This document shows, piece by piece, positions 42,707-50,980 of a stretch of DNA of 64,000 nt. The position numbers were made by a program, and so were the translations under genes. The stretch covers positions 413,045 through 477,044 of the forward strand of contig NZ_JADPIB010000004.1 of NCBI RefSeq assembly GCF_015767265.1, in the 5' to 3' direction. This DNA comes from Aureivirga marina (GTDB taxonomy: Bacteria; Bacteroidota; Bacteroidia; Flavobacteriales; Flavobacteriaceae). Positions within the stretch are counted from its first letter, which is position 1; every line of letters starts with the position of its first letter. Under the pieces are notes generated by a model that saw only the letters and a program-made list of their open reading frames with translations, was not told where the DNA came from and did not search any database.

Positions 42707-43681
42707 TTAACTTAGTTTTTTATTAGTTAAAAGTTCTTTGTCCGAATTCATCATTTCAAATAAATACTTTACGGATAATCCAATACATTCTCTAATAATA
42801 GTCTTATTAGTCAAACTTTCTTCTCCCCATTTTACAATTTCTTTTCTATATTTTTTCAAATCATTTTCAATATCTAAAATTGTCTTGTATCGTTTTTTTA
42901 AAATAGTATTATTAGAAGAAAGTTCTCCAAAGGTAATACCAAATAAATATAAAAGCCCACATCTTAAAATTTCTCCATTTAATATGTCAATTATTTCTCT
43001 ATCGATGCTTTTAACAGTTTTGTTATATTCAATAAATGAAATAAAAGATTTTTCATTTATTTCCATTTGTTCTAAAGGTATTTTAGAATATTCTGTAAAA
43101 GAGAATGATAAGCTAAAAGTAGCTTGTTTTATCCAATTAATTTTTTGTTCATTTTCAATATGAAATTGACTTTCATCAATTGGTATTTCTTTGTGACTGA
43201 AATCCTCATCACACCAACCTAAAGGGAAATCATTTAAAAAATTATTTCTTAATTCCGATTCTAATCCATTTGTTTTAAACCATTGAAATATAATTTCCTT
43301 GTTTTTTATTGGTGATTGTAAAATATCATATCTATTTTCTTCTCCATTTGAAAAATAGATTCCATAACTATCTATTATTTTACCATTTTTTATTCGTATT
43401 ATGCCTGCTGGGCCACCAACATATTCTAGCATTGATCCTAAAATTGTGAATGAAATATTTTTATGAATTTTAGATATGTCCTGAAGTAACCGATAAGGCA
43501 TACGTCTTGTTCGTTCGTATGAATAATACATTAAATAATCCGAACCAGAATTAGCTATATAAAAGCTTTCTTTACCATGATATTTCGAGTCTTTATTAAA
43601 AATTTCATTTGCGATTTTTAAAGAAATATCTCTAGACTTAATTCCTTCCCCAATTATAATTACATTTGTATCCCAACCCAT
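42707..43681 (-). CDS. Hypothetical protein (cassette 2)
   Basis: A 324-residue protein without signal peptide or membrane segment. The N-terminal ~110 residues are alpha/beta (MGWDTNVIIIGEGI, SDYLMYYSYERTRRMPYRLL, FTILGSMLEYVGGPAGIIRIKNGKIIDSYGI) and resemble ferredoxin-like fold proteins found with mobile genes (weak, by eye). The rest is helical, with several Trp residues and a final helix with EIVKWGEESLTN. It sits between R2 and R3. No function is assigned; a stress, immunity or defence role is only suggested by its setting. Confidence 0.6.
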   Translation of the reverse strand: MGWDTNVIIIGEGIKSRDISLKIANEIFNKDSKYHGKESFYIANSGSDYLMYYSYERTRRMPYRLLQDISKIHKNISFTILGSMLEYVGGPAGIIRIKNGKIIDSYGIYFSNGEENRYDILQSPIKNKEIIFQWFKTNGLESELRNNFLNDFPLGWCDEDFSHKEIPIDESQFHIENEQKINWIKQATFSLSFSFTEYSKIPLEQMEINEKSFISFIEYNKTVKSIDREIIDILNGEILRCGLLYLFGITFGELSSNNTILKKRYKTILDIENDLKKYRKEIVKWGEESLTNKTIIRECIGLSVKYLFEMMNSDKELLTNKKLS

Positions 43682-43835
43682 TTTCTTTTCTATTTATAGC
43701 TAATAGTTTAAGTAAATTATTTTTATCGTACTAAAAAGTAAATTGTATCTCCCTCATTAGATTTTAATTCTAAATTCTTACGGTTCTTGTTATTTCAATA
43801 ATATCCGTAATTATAAAATATTTGAAATATAAAGT

Positions 43836-43920
43836 TTTCATAGCAGCAGATTGTCAAATGTAACTGAACTCTTATTAATAAACAAAAAAGCATATTAAAA
43901 TGTTGTTTTAATATGCTTGG
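43836..43920 (-). repeat. Terminator-promoter element, copy R3
   Basis: Intact copy nearly identical to R2, with TACATTTG at 43862-43855 and TTG 20 nt upstream of it. It ends the gene at 43960 and could drive the gene at 42707. Confidence 0.9.
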
Positions 43921-43959
43921 ATATATGTTGTTATGTTTAAATCTTAATTCAATTATTTG

Positions 43960-45768
43960 TTATTTACTGTTTTTCCAAAGTTTTGATTTCTGTTTAATAG
44001 GATTACTTAATTTAAGTCCAATTTCACCTTCTTTTGCACTTTTTACAGATTTTCCGTCTAATTGTATGTCAAGGATTTTGGTTTTAACATATTTTCCATT
44101 TTTCTCAACTATAATTTCTTCATCAATTTTGAGAAAACAATCTTTAATATTTATAATGCATATATTTCCATTATTAAACAATTCTAAAGGTTCATCAATA
44201 TATGTTAATTTTTGAGGTTTAAATTCTATAAGACCATAGTTTTTGAAAGCTTTTCTTGCTTCCTCCTTTGAAATAATTTCACTCTGAACTAATTCATAAA
44301 GTTGAAACAATTGCCAAGTAGTTAATAGACCTCTTTCATCGTTAATTGCATCTTGAATTTGATGTTCAGTAAAAGGTGGATTTTGTCTCATCATAGGGGG
44401 TAGATAACGTTGATGATTTACAAGATATAATGCAAACACATCAAAAGCATTTCTTTGTTTACAGCGACGGTGTTTTATTTTTGAAATTTGATTACAATCA
44501 GTATCTTTTGAAGTACCTCCTATTCCTTTACATTCAATAATTAATAGTCCTTCAGGGATATTAACTTGAATATCTTCTTCTAAAACTTTGGAGGAGTTGG
44601 TAGAATCAAAATCTACTACATTTTTAAATTCCAACCAATTCAATAATTTGATAACAGATTTAACTAATTCATCTCCAGTTTCTGTGACTAAATCGTGAAG
44701 AAATGAGAACTTTTGATTGTTAGAAATAATATCTAATTCGTTTTTCTCTAATTTATCTTGAAATTCTTTTTCTATTGCTTTTTTATTTTTTATAAGTTTT
44801 GAGAAATTTGGCAGCCAATATTCTTCTTGTTTTTTCCAATTGAAAGTTGTGGAGTATGGAAATAAATCTGGAAAAATAGATGGAGCAATTTTAGATAGAA
44901 ATTCTGTTAAGAAATTTGTTTTATCCTCAATTTGTGGTAAAATGATAAGATTATTAAATTTATTTACTTCTAGATAAGAAACAATATCTCCATTAATATT
45001 TTTTATTAAAGGAATGAAGTTTTTATTTTTTTCATATTTACCATCATTCCGACTTTCAGGGTGTTCAAATGTTTGATTATAAAATAGATTTGTTTTATAT
45101 TTTTCAAGTAGATTTTGTAATTCGTCGATAGATTTACAAATACTTATTTCTTTTCCATATTTCTTTTCTTTATATGGGATATAATTCCTAAAAGAGTAAA
45201 TATTGTGGCTTCTAATATTTTGCCTTTGGGAACGCCCTTCTGTTATTTCTATGGGTTCATAATCAACATAATACTCAGGTGATGAAAAAGCAATTACTAA
45301 ATGTTTCCTATTAGATATTTTATAAAATTCATTTTTTAAAACAGAAGCTGCAATTGGACGTGGATCAAATAATGTTTCAGGAAAACTGCTTAATAAACTG
45401 GAGGAGCTTTTTCCAGTATGCATTTCTCTAATATGATCTTCTTGATAATAATCTATAGTATCAAAATTATCTAAATCAATAATAAATATATCTAGTTCAT
45501 GAAGATTTGCAGGAAAATCATGGTTTAGAAGTAATAGATGATTTATTCTTCTAGAACTATTAGGAACTTTTATTTTTGAACCTAAAGAACCTATTGATAT
45601 ATTATATCCTTTGTTTTCTAAATTAGAAATTATTTTTTTATCTGTGTCAATACAACAAATTCTAGGCCTTTCTATTTTTTTAATTTTTGTTTTTTCTTTT
45701 AAATTAATTGCTTCTGTTTTTTTCTCTCTAAAAAATACCATAGTTTTATTTTTGCTTATAGATAACAT
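43960..45768 (-). CDS. Putative PD-(D/E)XK nuclease with EF-Tu-II-like C-terminus (cassette 3)
   Basis: A 602-residue soluble protein. Residues ~35-100 (RICCIDTDKKII to ANLHELDIFIIDLDNFD) look like a flavodoxin- or receiver-like alpha/beta start. Residues ~355-455 fit a PD-(D/E)XK nuclease: the helix GDELVKSVIKLLNWLEF, D399, then E412 and K414 in LLIIECKGIGG and a basic helix KIKHRRCKQR. Residues ~515-600 (NICIINIKDCFLKIDEEIIV to GEIGLKLSNPIK) resemble an EF-Tu domain-II beta-barrel. This combination is not one I recognise. A defence-type restriction or abortive-infection effector is a reasonable guess, unproven. Confidence 0.6.
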   Translation of the reverse strand: MLSISKNKTMVFFREKKTEAINLKEKTKIKKIERPRICCIDTDKKIISNLENKGYNISIGSLGSKIKVPNSSRRINHLLLLNHDFPANLHELDIFIIDLDNFDTIDYYQEDHIREMHTGKSSSSLLSSFPETLFDPRPIAASVLKNEFYKISNRKHLVIAFSSPEYYVDYEPIEITEGRSQRQNIRSHNIYSFRNYIPYKEKKYGKEISICKSIDELQNLLEKYKTNLFYNQTFEHPESRNDGKYEKNKNFIPLIKNINGDIVSYLEVNKFNNLIILPQIEDKTNFLTEFLSKIAPSIFPDLFPYSTTFNWKKQEEYWLPNFSKLIKNKKAIEKEFQDKLEKNELDIISNNQKFSFLHDLVTETGDELVKSVIKLLNWLEFKNVVDFDSTNSSKVLEEDIQVNIPEGLLIIECKGIGGTSKDTDCNQISKIKHRRCKQRNAFDVFALYLVNHQRYLPPMMRQNPPFTEHQIQDAINDERGLLTTWQLFQLYELVQSEIISKEEARKAFKNYGLIEFKPQKLTYIDEPLELFNNGNICIINIKDCFLKIDEEIIVEKNGKYVKTKILDIQLDGKSVKSAKEGEIGLKLSNPIKQKSKLWKNSK

Positions 45769-45814
45769 AAGTGTAACAAGAATTTCTTATATGTTTTTTA
45801 ATATATATAACTTT

Positions 45815-45850
45815 TAAAAGGCTATATATTCGTAAATATAAAGCCTTTTT
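45815..45850. terminator. Orphan hairpin terminator
   Basis: AAAAGGCT / AGCCTTTTT hairpin with a 16 nt loop. No gene ends here, so it may be the relic of a lost neighbour upstream of the putative nuclease gene. Confidence 0.5.
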
Positions 45851-45961
45851 GTTAGAAGATAAAGTTGTTTTTAACATTTCAAAAGATAAATGAAATGCTT
45901 TTAGAGTAAACGTTATTGTATTTAGAAAAAATACAAAAAGAAAGGTTTTAAAACTCAACTG

Positions 45962-46270
45962 AAATAGAAAATCAATAGGATAAAATACAAAAGCAGCGTT
46001 CTAAAACACAAATGCAACGACCTAAAATAGAAAATCAATAAGATAAATAGCAAAAGCAGTGTTCTAAAATACAACTACAACAAACTAAAATAGAAAATCA
46101 ACAAGATAAAATACAAAAGCAGCGTGCTAAAACACAACTGCAACGAACTAAAATAGAAAAACAATAGAATAAAATGCAAAAGCAACGTTCTAAAACACAA
46201 CTGCAACGAACTAAAATAGAAAATCAACAAGATAAAATACAAAAGCAATGTTCTAAAACACAAATGCAAT
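45962..46270. repeat. 63 bp tandem repeat (about 4.9 copies) built of 21 bp sub-units
   Basis: The word aaatag recurs at 45962, 46025, 46088, 46151 and 46214, exactly 63 bp apart. Each 63 bp unit splits into three related 21 bp sub-units that begin AAAATAGAAA, AAAATACAAA and AAAACACAAC. The third shares AAAACACAnCTGCA with the 27377-27439 repeat. It lies directly upstream of mnmE. Confidence 0.92.
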
Positions 46271-46289
46271 AAAAAAATCCAAACTTTCG

Positions 46290-46297
46290 TATCTTTG
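46290..46297 (+). promoter_or_regulatory. -7 promoter element of mnmE
   Basis: TATCTTTG 16 bp before the mnmE start; AGG just before the ATG may act as a weak ribosome binding site. Confidence 0.6.
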
Positions 46298-46313
46298 CCA
46301 AAAATTATTTAGG

Positions 46314-47714
46314 ATGATTAAAAATGATTCCATAATTGCTTTAGCAACTCCTTCGGGTATAGGAGCAATTGCAGTTATCAGAATTTCGGGTAAGAATGCG
46401 ATAAAGATTTGTAACAAACAGTTTCAATCTATAAAAAATAAGAATAAAGACTTAACAGAAGCGAAATCACACACGCTTCATTTTGGAAATATAGTAGATG
46501 GTGAAAGAATCATCGATGAGGTTTTGGTTTCTCTTTTCAAAGGACCAAATTCTTATACAGGAGAAAATACAGTAGAAATTTCTTGTCATGGTTCGGTTTA
46601 TATCCAACAAGAAATTATCCAACTTTTCTTAAAGCATGGTTGTCGAATGGCAGATCCAGGAGAATTTACACTTCGTGCTTTTTTAAATGGGAAATTGGAT
46701 CTTTCGCAAGCTGAAGCTGTTGCAGATTTAATCGCTTCGAATTCGGCCGCTTCTCACCAAGTTGCAATGCAGCAAATGCGTGGAGGATTTTCATCTGAAA
46801 TCAAACAATTACGTCAAGAATTATTAAACTTTGCTTCTTTAATTGAATTAGAATTAGATTTCAGTGAAGAAGATGTAGAGTTTGCAGACAGAACACAGTT
46901 TAGAGAATTGGTAGAGAAAATTCGTTTTGCTTTAAAACGTTTGATTGATTCTTTCTCTTTAGGAAATGTGTTGAAAAATGGAATTCCTGTTGCAATTGTT
47001 GGAGCACCAAACGTTGGAAAATCAACTTTATTAAATACACTTTTAAATGAAGAAAGAGCAATTGTTTCGAATATTGCAGGAACAACTCGTGATGTGATTG
47101 AAGACGAAATGAATATCAATGGAGTTGCATTCCGTTTTATAGATACTGCTGGAATTCGTGATACAGAAGATGTGGTAGAAAGTATTGGAATCCAAAAAAC
47201 ATTTGAAAAGATTGAGCAAGCACAAGTTGTTTTATATCTTTTTGATTCAAATAATGCATTACATAGCGAGGAAAGAACAAAAGAAATTCAAGAAGAAATT
47301 CTAAAGATTCAAGAGCAATTTCCAAATAAGAAATGTATTGTAATTGCAAATAAAATAGATTTAGTTTCAGAGAAAGAAATTCGTGAAAAGTTCAATTTTG
47401 AACATTTAGTGTTACTTTCAGCAAAAACACAACAAGGTGTGGAGCAATTGACAGATTTATTGTTGGAAATGGCAAATACAGGAGCTTTATCTAATAATGA
47501 AACGATTGTAACAAATTCTCGTCATTTTGAAGCTTTATCAAACGCTTTAGAAGAAATGAATAATGTGCAGTTTGGTTTAGATTCTGATTTAAGCGGCGAT
47601 CTTTTAGCAATTGATATTCGTCAAGCTTTGTATTACTTAGGAGAAATCACTGGAGAAATTACAAATGATGATTTATTAGGAAATATCTTTGCGAATTTCT
47701 GTATTGGAAAGTAA
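46314..47714 (+). CDS. mnmE: tRNA uridine-5-carboxymethylaminomethyl modification GTPase MnmE
   Basis: A 466-residue MnmE (TrmE). The N-terminal folate-binding domain starts with DSIIALATPSGIGAIAVIRISG and contains GPNSYTGENTVEISCHGS. The G domain is inserted in the helical domain: G1 GAPNVGKST (~229), G3 DTAG and G4 NKID. The C-terminal FCIGK includes the conserved catalytic cysteine. With MnmG it modifies wobble U34 of tRNAs. It has a TATCTTTG promoter and a strong terminator, so it is a single gene. The start is well fixed by homology. Confidence 0.97.
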   Translation: MIKNDSIIALATPSGIGAIAVIRISGKNAIKICNKQFQSIKNKNKDLTEAKSHTLHFGNIVDGERIIDEVLVSLFKGPNSYTGENTVEISCHGSVYIQQEIIQLFLKHGCRMADPGEFTLRAFLNGKLDLSQAEAVADLIASNSAASHQVAMQQMRGGFSSEIKQLRQELLNFASLIELELDFSEEDVEFADRTQFRELVEKIRFALKRLIDSFSLGNVLKNGIPVAIVGAPNVGKSTLLNTLLNEERAIVSNIAGTTRDVIEDEMNINGVAFRFIDTAGIRDTEDVVESIGIQKTFEKIEQAQVVLYLFDSNNALHSEERTKEIQEEILKIQEQFPNKKCIVIANKIDLVSEKEIREKFNFEHLVLLSAKTQQGVEQLTDLLLEMANTGALSNNETIVTNSRHFEALSNALEEMNNVQFGLDSDLSGDLLAIDIRQALYYLGEITGEITNDDLLGNIFANFCIGK

Positions 47715-47734
47715 AAAGAAAACTATATAAAAAT

Positions 47735-47766
47735 AAAAAAGCTTCTAATCTATTTAGAAGCTTTTT
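47735..47766 (+). terminator. Terminator of mnmE
   Basis: Stem AAAAGCTTCTAA / TTTAGAAGCTTTT with a 4 nt loop and T-run. Confidence 0.9.
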
Positions 47767-47872
47767 ATAAATATCCATTTTAGTTTAAAATTTTCAGAAG
47801 AAAGAAAAAAAGATATTTTCAAATCCTACGATTTAAGAAGAATCAAATTGATAAAATATAATTCCTAATGAA

Positions 47873-47989
47873 ATGTTAAAAAATACTCCATTTGGAGTAT
47901 TGTATTTATCCGAAACAAATGTAAAATTTGAAAAAGCTGTAGATAAGGCTGAAATGATATTCAGTGAGTCTATTAGAAAAGGTTTATAA
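47873..47989 (+). other. 38-codon frame, possible gene remnant
   Basis: An open frame reads TPFGVLYLSETNVKFEKAVD and KAEMIFSESIRKGL before a stop. It looks like the C-terminal part of a protein rather than random translation, but no promoter or start is evident. In the ~800 bp gap after mnmE it may be a decayed gene. The rest of 47767-48216 holds no recognised feature. Confidence 0.3.
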
Positions 47990-48216
47990 TTCGAATAATG
48001 AATATAGTTTCTTGGGGGAATGTCAAATTATATATCATTATTTATATGTAATTTATTTCTATGATTGTAAAAACTCTCTAATGTATAAACATACAAAGAG
48101 AGTTTTTTATTTTATAGATTTAAGTTATTTAAAAATATTTAGAAAAATGAAGCATATAGTTTCAAATAGTTAGTTGTAATTTATGTTTTGTTTTTTTAAG
48201 GTATTCCAAATTTATC

Positions 48217-48384
48217 TGACCTATTTTTTAAATCGTAAAAATCAAGAAATTTGAAAAAGGAAGGCGAGAAACTGTTTGAGCTTTAGCGAGTTTTTTGAGT
48301 CTTTTTCAAATTTTGTAGATTTTAGATTAAAAAAATAAAGTCTTGATTTTTTTGGTTCGTTTTTTTATCAAGAAAAAAATGAAT
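48217..48384. repeat. 168 bp structured interspersed repeat, copy 2
   Basis: Same element as 36779-36946, about 97% identical by direct comparison and of identical length, with both inverted repeats intact. It lies 142 bp before the YheT-type hydrolase gene. Confidence 0.9.
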
Positions 48385-48526
48385 AATCTCGAATGTTGAA
48401 ATTTAATATTAAATAACTTCATTGTTTAAAAATCACAGAATGCTACAGATTTGAAATTTTGTTATTTTTTTGCTAAATTATAGTGAAACGAGAATTATTA
48501 ATATAATTTTGACAAAATTTTGATTT

Positions 48527-49492
48527 ATGCCGGTACTGAACTCGTCTTACAATCCTTCATTTTATTTTAAGAATAATTATTTAAATACGATTTACAAAAC
48601 ATTATTTGTAGATGAAGAAATTTATTATGATCGAAAACGAATTTTAACCAAAGATGGTGATTTTCTCGATTTGGATTTTTCTGTAAATGATAATAATGTT
48701 TTGGCAATTTGTATTCATGGTTTGGAAGGAAGTTCTGAGTCGAAATACATGAAATCAACAATTAAAACTTTAAATAAACATCATATTGATGCTGTTGCAA
48801 TAAATTTAAAAGGTTGTAGCGGTGAATTAAATCATCAATTTTCTGCATATCACAGCGGAATGACAAGTGATGTTGAAGATGTAATAAACCATATTTTAGA
48901 TAATTATTCTTACGAAAAGATAGTAATCATTGGATTTAGTCTTGGCGGAAATTTGACACTAAAATATATTGGAGAAAGAGGAATTATAAATAATAAAATA
49001 AAAGCTGCTGTTGCAGTTTCTGTTCCATGTGATTTACATGATTCGGCGATTGAACTTGCGAAAACGAAAAACAGAATTTATATGAATGTGTTTTTAAAAA
49101 CGTTGAAAGCAAAACTAATCGAAAAAGCTAGAAGATATCCAGAAAAAAATATTAACATTGAGCAAGTGGAAAAAATTAAAAACTTTTACGATTTTGATAA
49201 TCTTTATACAGCGCCAGCTCACGGATTTAAAGATGCGGAAGATTATTGGAAAAAGAGTAGTTCAATTCATTTTTTACCAAATATTCAAACACCAACATTA
49301 TTAATCAATGCGCAAGATGATAGTTTTCTTTCTAAAACTTGTTTTCCTTTTGAAATTGCAAAAGAAAATCCGTATTTCTTTTTAGAAACACCAATTTATG
49401 GTGGACATGTTGGTTTTAATACCAGTTTTAATGAGAAAAAATACAAATGGAGTGAACATAGAATTTTAAAATTTATTCAAGAAAATATTTAG
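48527..49492 (+). CDS. YheT-type alpha/beta hydrolase
   Basis: A 321-residue alpha/beta hydrolase of the YheT/ABHD1-3 group. It shows the oxyanion region AICIHGLEGSSES, the NLKGCSGE segment, the nucleophile motif GFSLGGN (Ser ~143), an acid in INAQDDSFL and the catalytic histidine in YGGHVGF. The substrate is probably an acyl ester or lipid. A TAATTTTG -7-like element at 48504-48511 lies 16 bp before the ATG. The gene is bracketed by copies 2 and 3 of the 168 bp repeat. Confidence 0.9.
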   Translation: MPVLNSSYNPSFYFKNNYLNTIYKTLFVDEEIYYDRKRILTKDGDFLDLDFSVNDNNVLAICIHGLEGSSESKYMKSTIKTLNKHHIDAVAINLKGCSGELNHQFSAYHSGMTSDVEDVINHILDNYSYEKIVIIGFSLGGNLTLKYIGERGIINNKIKAAVAVSVPCDLHDSAIELAKTKNRIYMNVFLKTLKAKLIEKARRYPEKNINIEQVEKIKNFYDFDNLYTAPAHGFKDAEDYWKKSSSIHFLPNIQTPTLLINAQDDSFLSKTCFPFEIAKENPYFFLETPIYGGHVGFNTSFNEKKYKWSEHRILKFIQENI

Positions 49493-49506
49493 ATTTAAAA
49501 ACTTAG

Positions 49507-49546
49507 TTGATTTTTTTGGTTCGTTTTTTTATCAAGAAAAAAATGA
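49507..49546. repeat. 168 bp repeat, partial copy 3 (3' end only)
   Basis: The last 40 bp of the element (from ttgatttttttggttcg to atcaagaaaaaaatgaat) recur, identical to copy 2, 15 bp after the hydrolase stop. Confidence 0.85.
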
Positions 49547-49636
49547 ATAATTCTAATTAATTAAAACGAACTTTAAACTTATTTTATCATCTTTCTAAAA
49601 GAACTTTTTTAAATTTAATTTCTCAAAATTTAAATT

Positions 49637-50341
49637 ATGGAAATTAAAGGAAGTAAAATATTAATTACAGGAGGAAGTTCTGGAATTGGAAAAGAAACTG
49701 CAAAACTTTTAGTTGAAAAAGGAGCAAAAGTTGTAATCACTGGAAGAGATTTGGTGAAATTAAGATCTGTAGCAAGTCATATTGGAGCAATTGCATTAGA
49801 TTTTGACATTTCGAAAACTGAAACTATTTCTGAAAAAGCAAAAGAAGCGATTCAACTTTTAGGAGGAATTGATGTTTTAATTAATAATGCAGGAATTGGT
49901 GGAGATTTTACAAGATTAGATGAGGTAACTTTAGAAGATTTTCAACAAGTTTTTACGACGAATGTTTTTGGTTTAGCACTTTTAACAAAAGAAATTGCAG
50001 AAACTTTTAAAAAACAAAAAAGTGGAACTATTATAAATATTGGTTCTACAGCAAGTTTAAAAGGTTTTGAAAGAGGAACTGTGTATGCAGGATCAAAATT
50101 TGCTTTACGAGGAATGACACAATCATGGCAAGCAGAATTAAGAAAATACAATGTTCGTGTTACGTTGGTTTGTCCAAGTGAAGTTACAACAGCATTTGGA
50201 AATAATGAAAGAGAAGAAAGAGCAGAAGAAAATAATAAACTCAATTCATTTGACATTGCGGATACAATTGTACATGTGATAAAGAAACGTTCAAAAGGGT
50301 TTGTTCCAGAAGTTACTGTTTGGGCTACGAATCCATTTTAA
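49637..50341 (+). CDS. SDR family oxidoreductase (DltE-like)
   Basis: A 234-residue classical SDR with TGGSSGIGKET (~10-20), NNAG (~84), a catalytic serine in IGSTAS and YxxxK in YAGSKFALRG, followed by CPSEVTT. The RSKGFVPEVTVW end resembles the DltE/YdfG-type dehydrogenases. NADP preference is suggested by TGRD after strand 2. Substrate unknown. It is a single gene that ends in a strong terminator and converges on dps. Confidence 0.88.
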   Translation: MEIKGSKILITGGSSGIGKETAKLLVEKGAKVVITGRDLVKLRSVASHIGAIALDFDISKTETISEKAKEAIQLLGGIDVLINNAGIGGDFTRLDEVTLEDFQQVFTTNVFGLALLTKEIAETFKKQKSGTIINIGSTASLKGFERGTVYAGSKFALRGMTQSWQAELRKYNVRVTLVCPSEVTTAFGNNEREERAEENNKLNSFDIADTIVHVIKKRSKGFVPEVTVWATNPF

Positions 50342-50347
50342 GAAATA

Positions 50348-50382
50348 AAAAATCCTGTTTAGTTTTAAACAGGATTTTTTTT
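50348..50382. terminator. Terminator between SDR gene and dps
   Basis: Stem AAATCCTGTTTA / TAAACAGGATTT with a 6 nt loop and A/T tracts on both sides. Confidence 0.92.
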
Positions 50383-50404
50383 ATGCAATGAATTTAGATT
50401 CTGA

Positions 50405-50875
50405 TTAACCTTGCCAAGATTTAAGCATCCAAATTGTTTTTTCTTGTTCTGAAATAAAATCACTCATCATTGAGTTTGTTCCTTCATCATTTGCTTCATC
50501 TGATAATTCAAGAATAATTCTTTCGATTAAAATAATTTCTGTTAGAGAAGCGATAATAAGTTTTACAGCTTCTTCGTCTTTAGATACATTTCTACCAATT
50601 GGAACAGCAGCATTTTCCATATAATCTTTGAAAGTATGAAGTGGAGTTCCGCTTAAAGTTAGAATTCTTTCTGCAATCATATCTACTTTTTCTTGTGCAT
50701 CTGTATACAATTCTTCGAACTTAGGATGAAGTACAAAAAACTCTTTTCCTTTAATGTTCCAATGCACACCTCTTAGGTTTTGATAATACACTTGAAAATT
50801 CGATAATAAGTTATTTAATTTGATTACTATTTGTTTAGATTGCTCAATATCTAAACCTATTTCATTTAATTTCAT
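50405..50875 (-). CDS. dps: Dps family DNA-protecting ferritin-like protein
   Basis: A 156-residue Dps. The inter-subunit ferroxidase residues have the exact family spacing: H38 (GVHWNIKG), H50 (FVLHPKFEEL), D65 and E69 (EKVDMIAERI). It forms a 12-mer that oxidises Fe2+ with H2O2 and shields DNA. The start at 50875 (MKLNEIGLD) is set by homology; an upstream frame would add an unrelated extension. It is divergent from oxyR with 105 bp between, the usual arrangement for OxyR control. Confidence 0.95.
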   Translation of the reverse strand: MKLNEIGLDIEQSKQIVIKLNNLLSNFQVYYQNLRGVHWNIKGKEFFVLHPKFEELYTDAQEKVDMIAERILTLSGTPLHTFKDYMENAAVPIGRNVSKDEEAVKLIIASLTEIILIERIILELSDEANDEGTNSMMSDFISEQEKTIWMLKSWQG

Positions 50876-50943
50876 ACTCTTATGGTTTTTAAATTCTAAT
50901 ATAAAATTAGTGAAAATTAGGACGAAAAGTCCATAAATATTAT

Positions 50944-50966
50944 TGATAGTTTTTATATCTTTATCA
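50944..50966. promoter_or_regulatory. Possible OxyR site between dps and oxyR
   Basis: TTGATAG and TTTATCA frame an AT-rich centre with GATA-N7-TATC, which is like a LysR T-N11-A site. It overlaps the presumed oxyR promoter. Weak evidence. Confidence 0.35.
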
Positions 50967-50980
50967 TAAAATTTTATAAA

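Noticed and set aside
41924..43920. Integron attC sites
   Set aside because: The repeats lack the RYYYAAC/GTTRRRY core sites and no integron integrase is in the window; the elements read better as terminator plus promoter. The cassette comparison is kept only as an analogy.
46075..46269. 64-codon minus-strand frame
   Set aside because: It is a translation of the 63 bp satellite (a repeated LQLCFRTLLL pattern) and has no promoter or start context.
45962..46270. CRISPR array
   Set aside because: The repeat units are contiguous and uniform at 63 bp with no unique spacers and no cas genes nearby; it is a satellite.
47964..48173. 69-codon plus-strand frame after mnmE
   Set aside because: Composition is AT-driven (many Y, F, K, I), with no conserved pattern, promoter or terminator; treated as chance.
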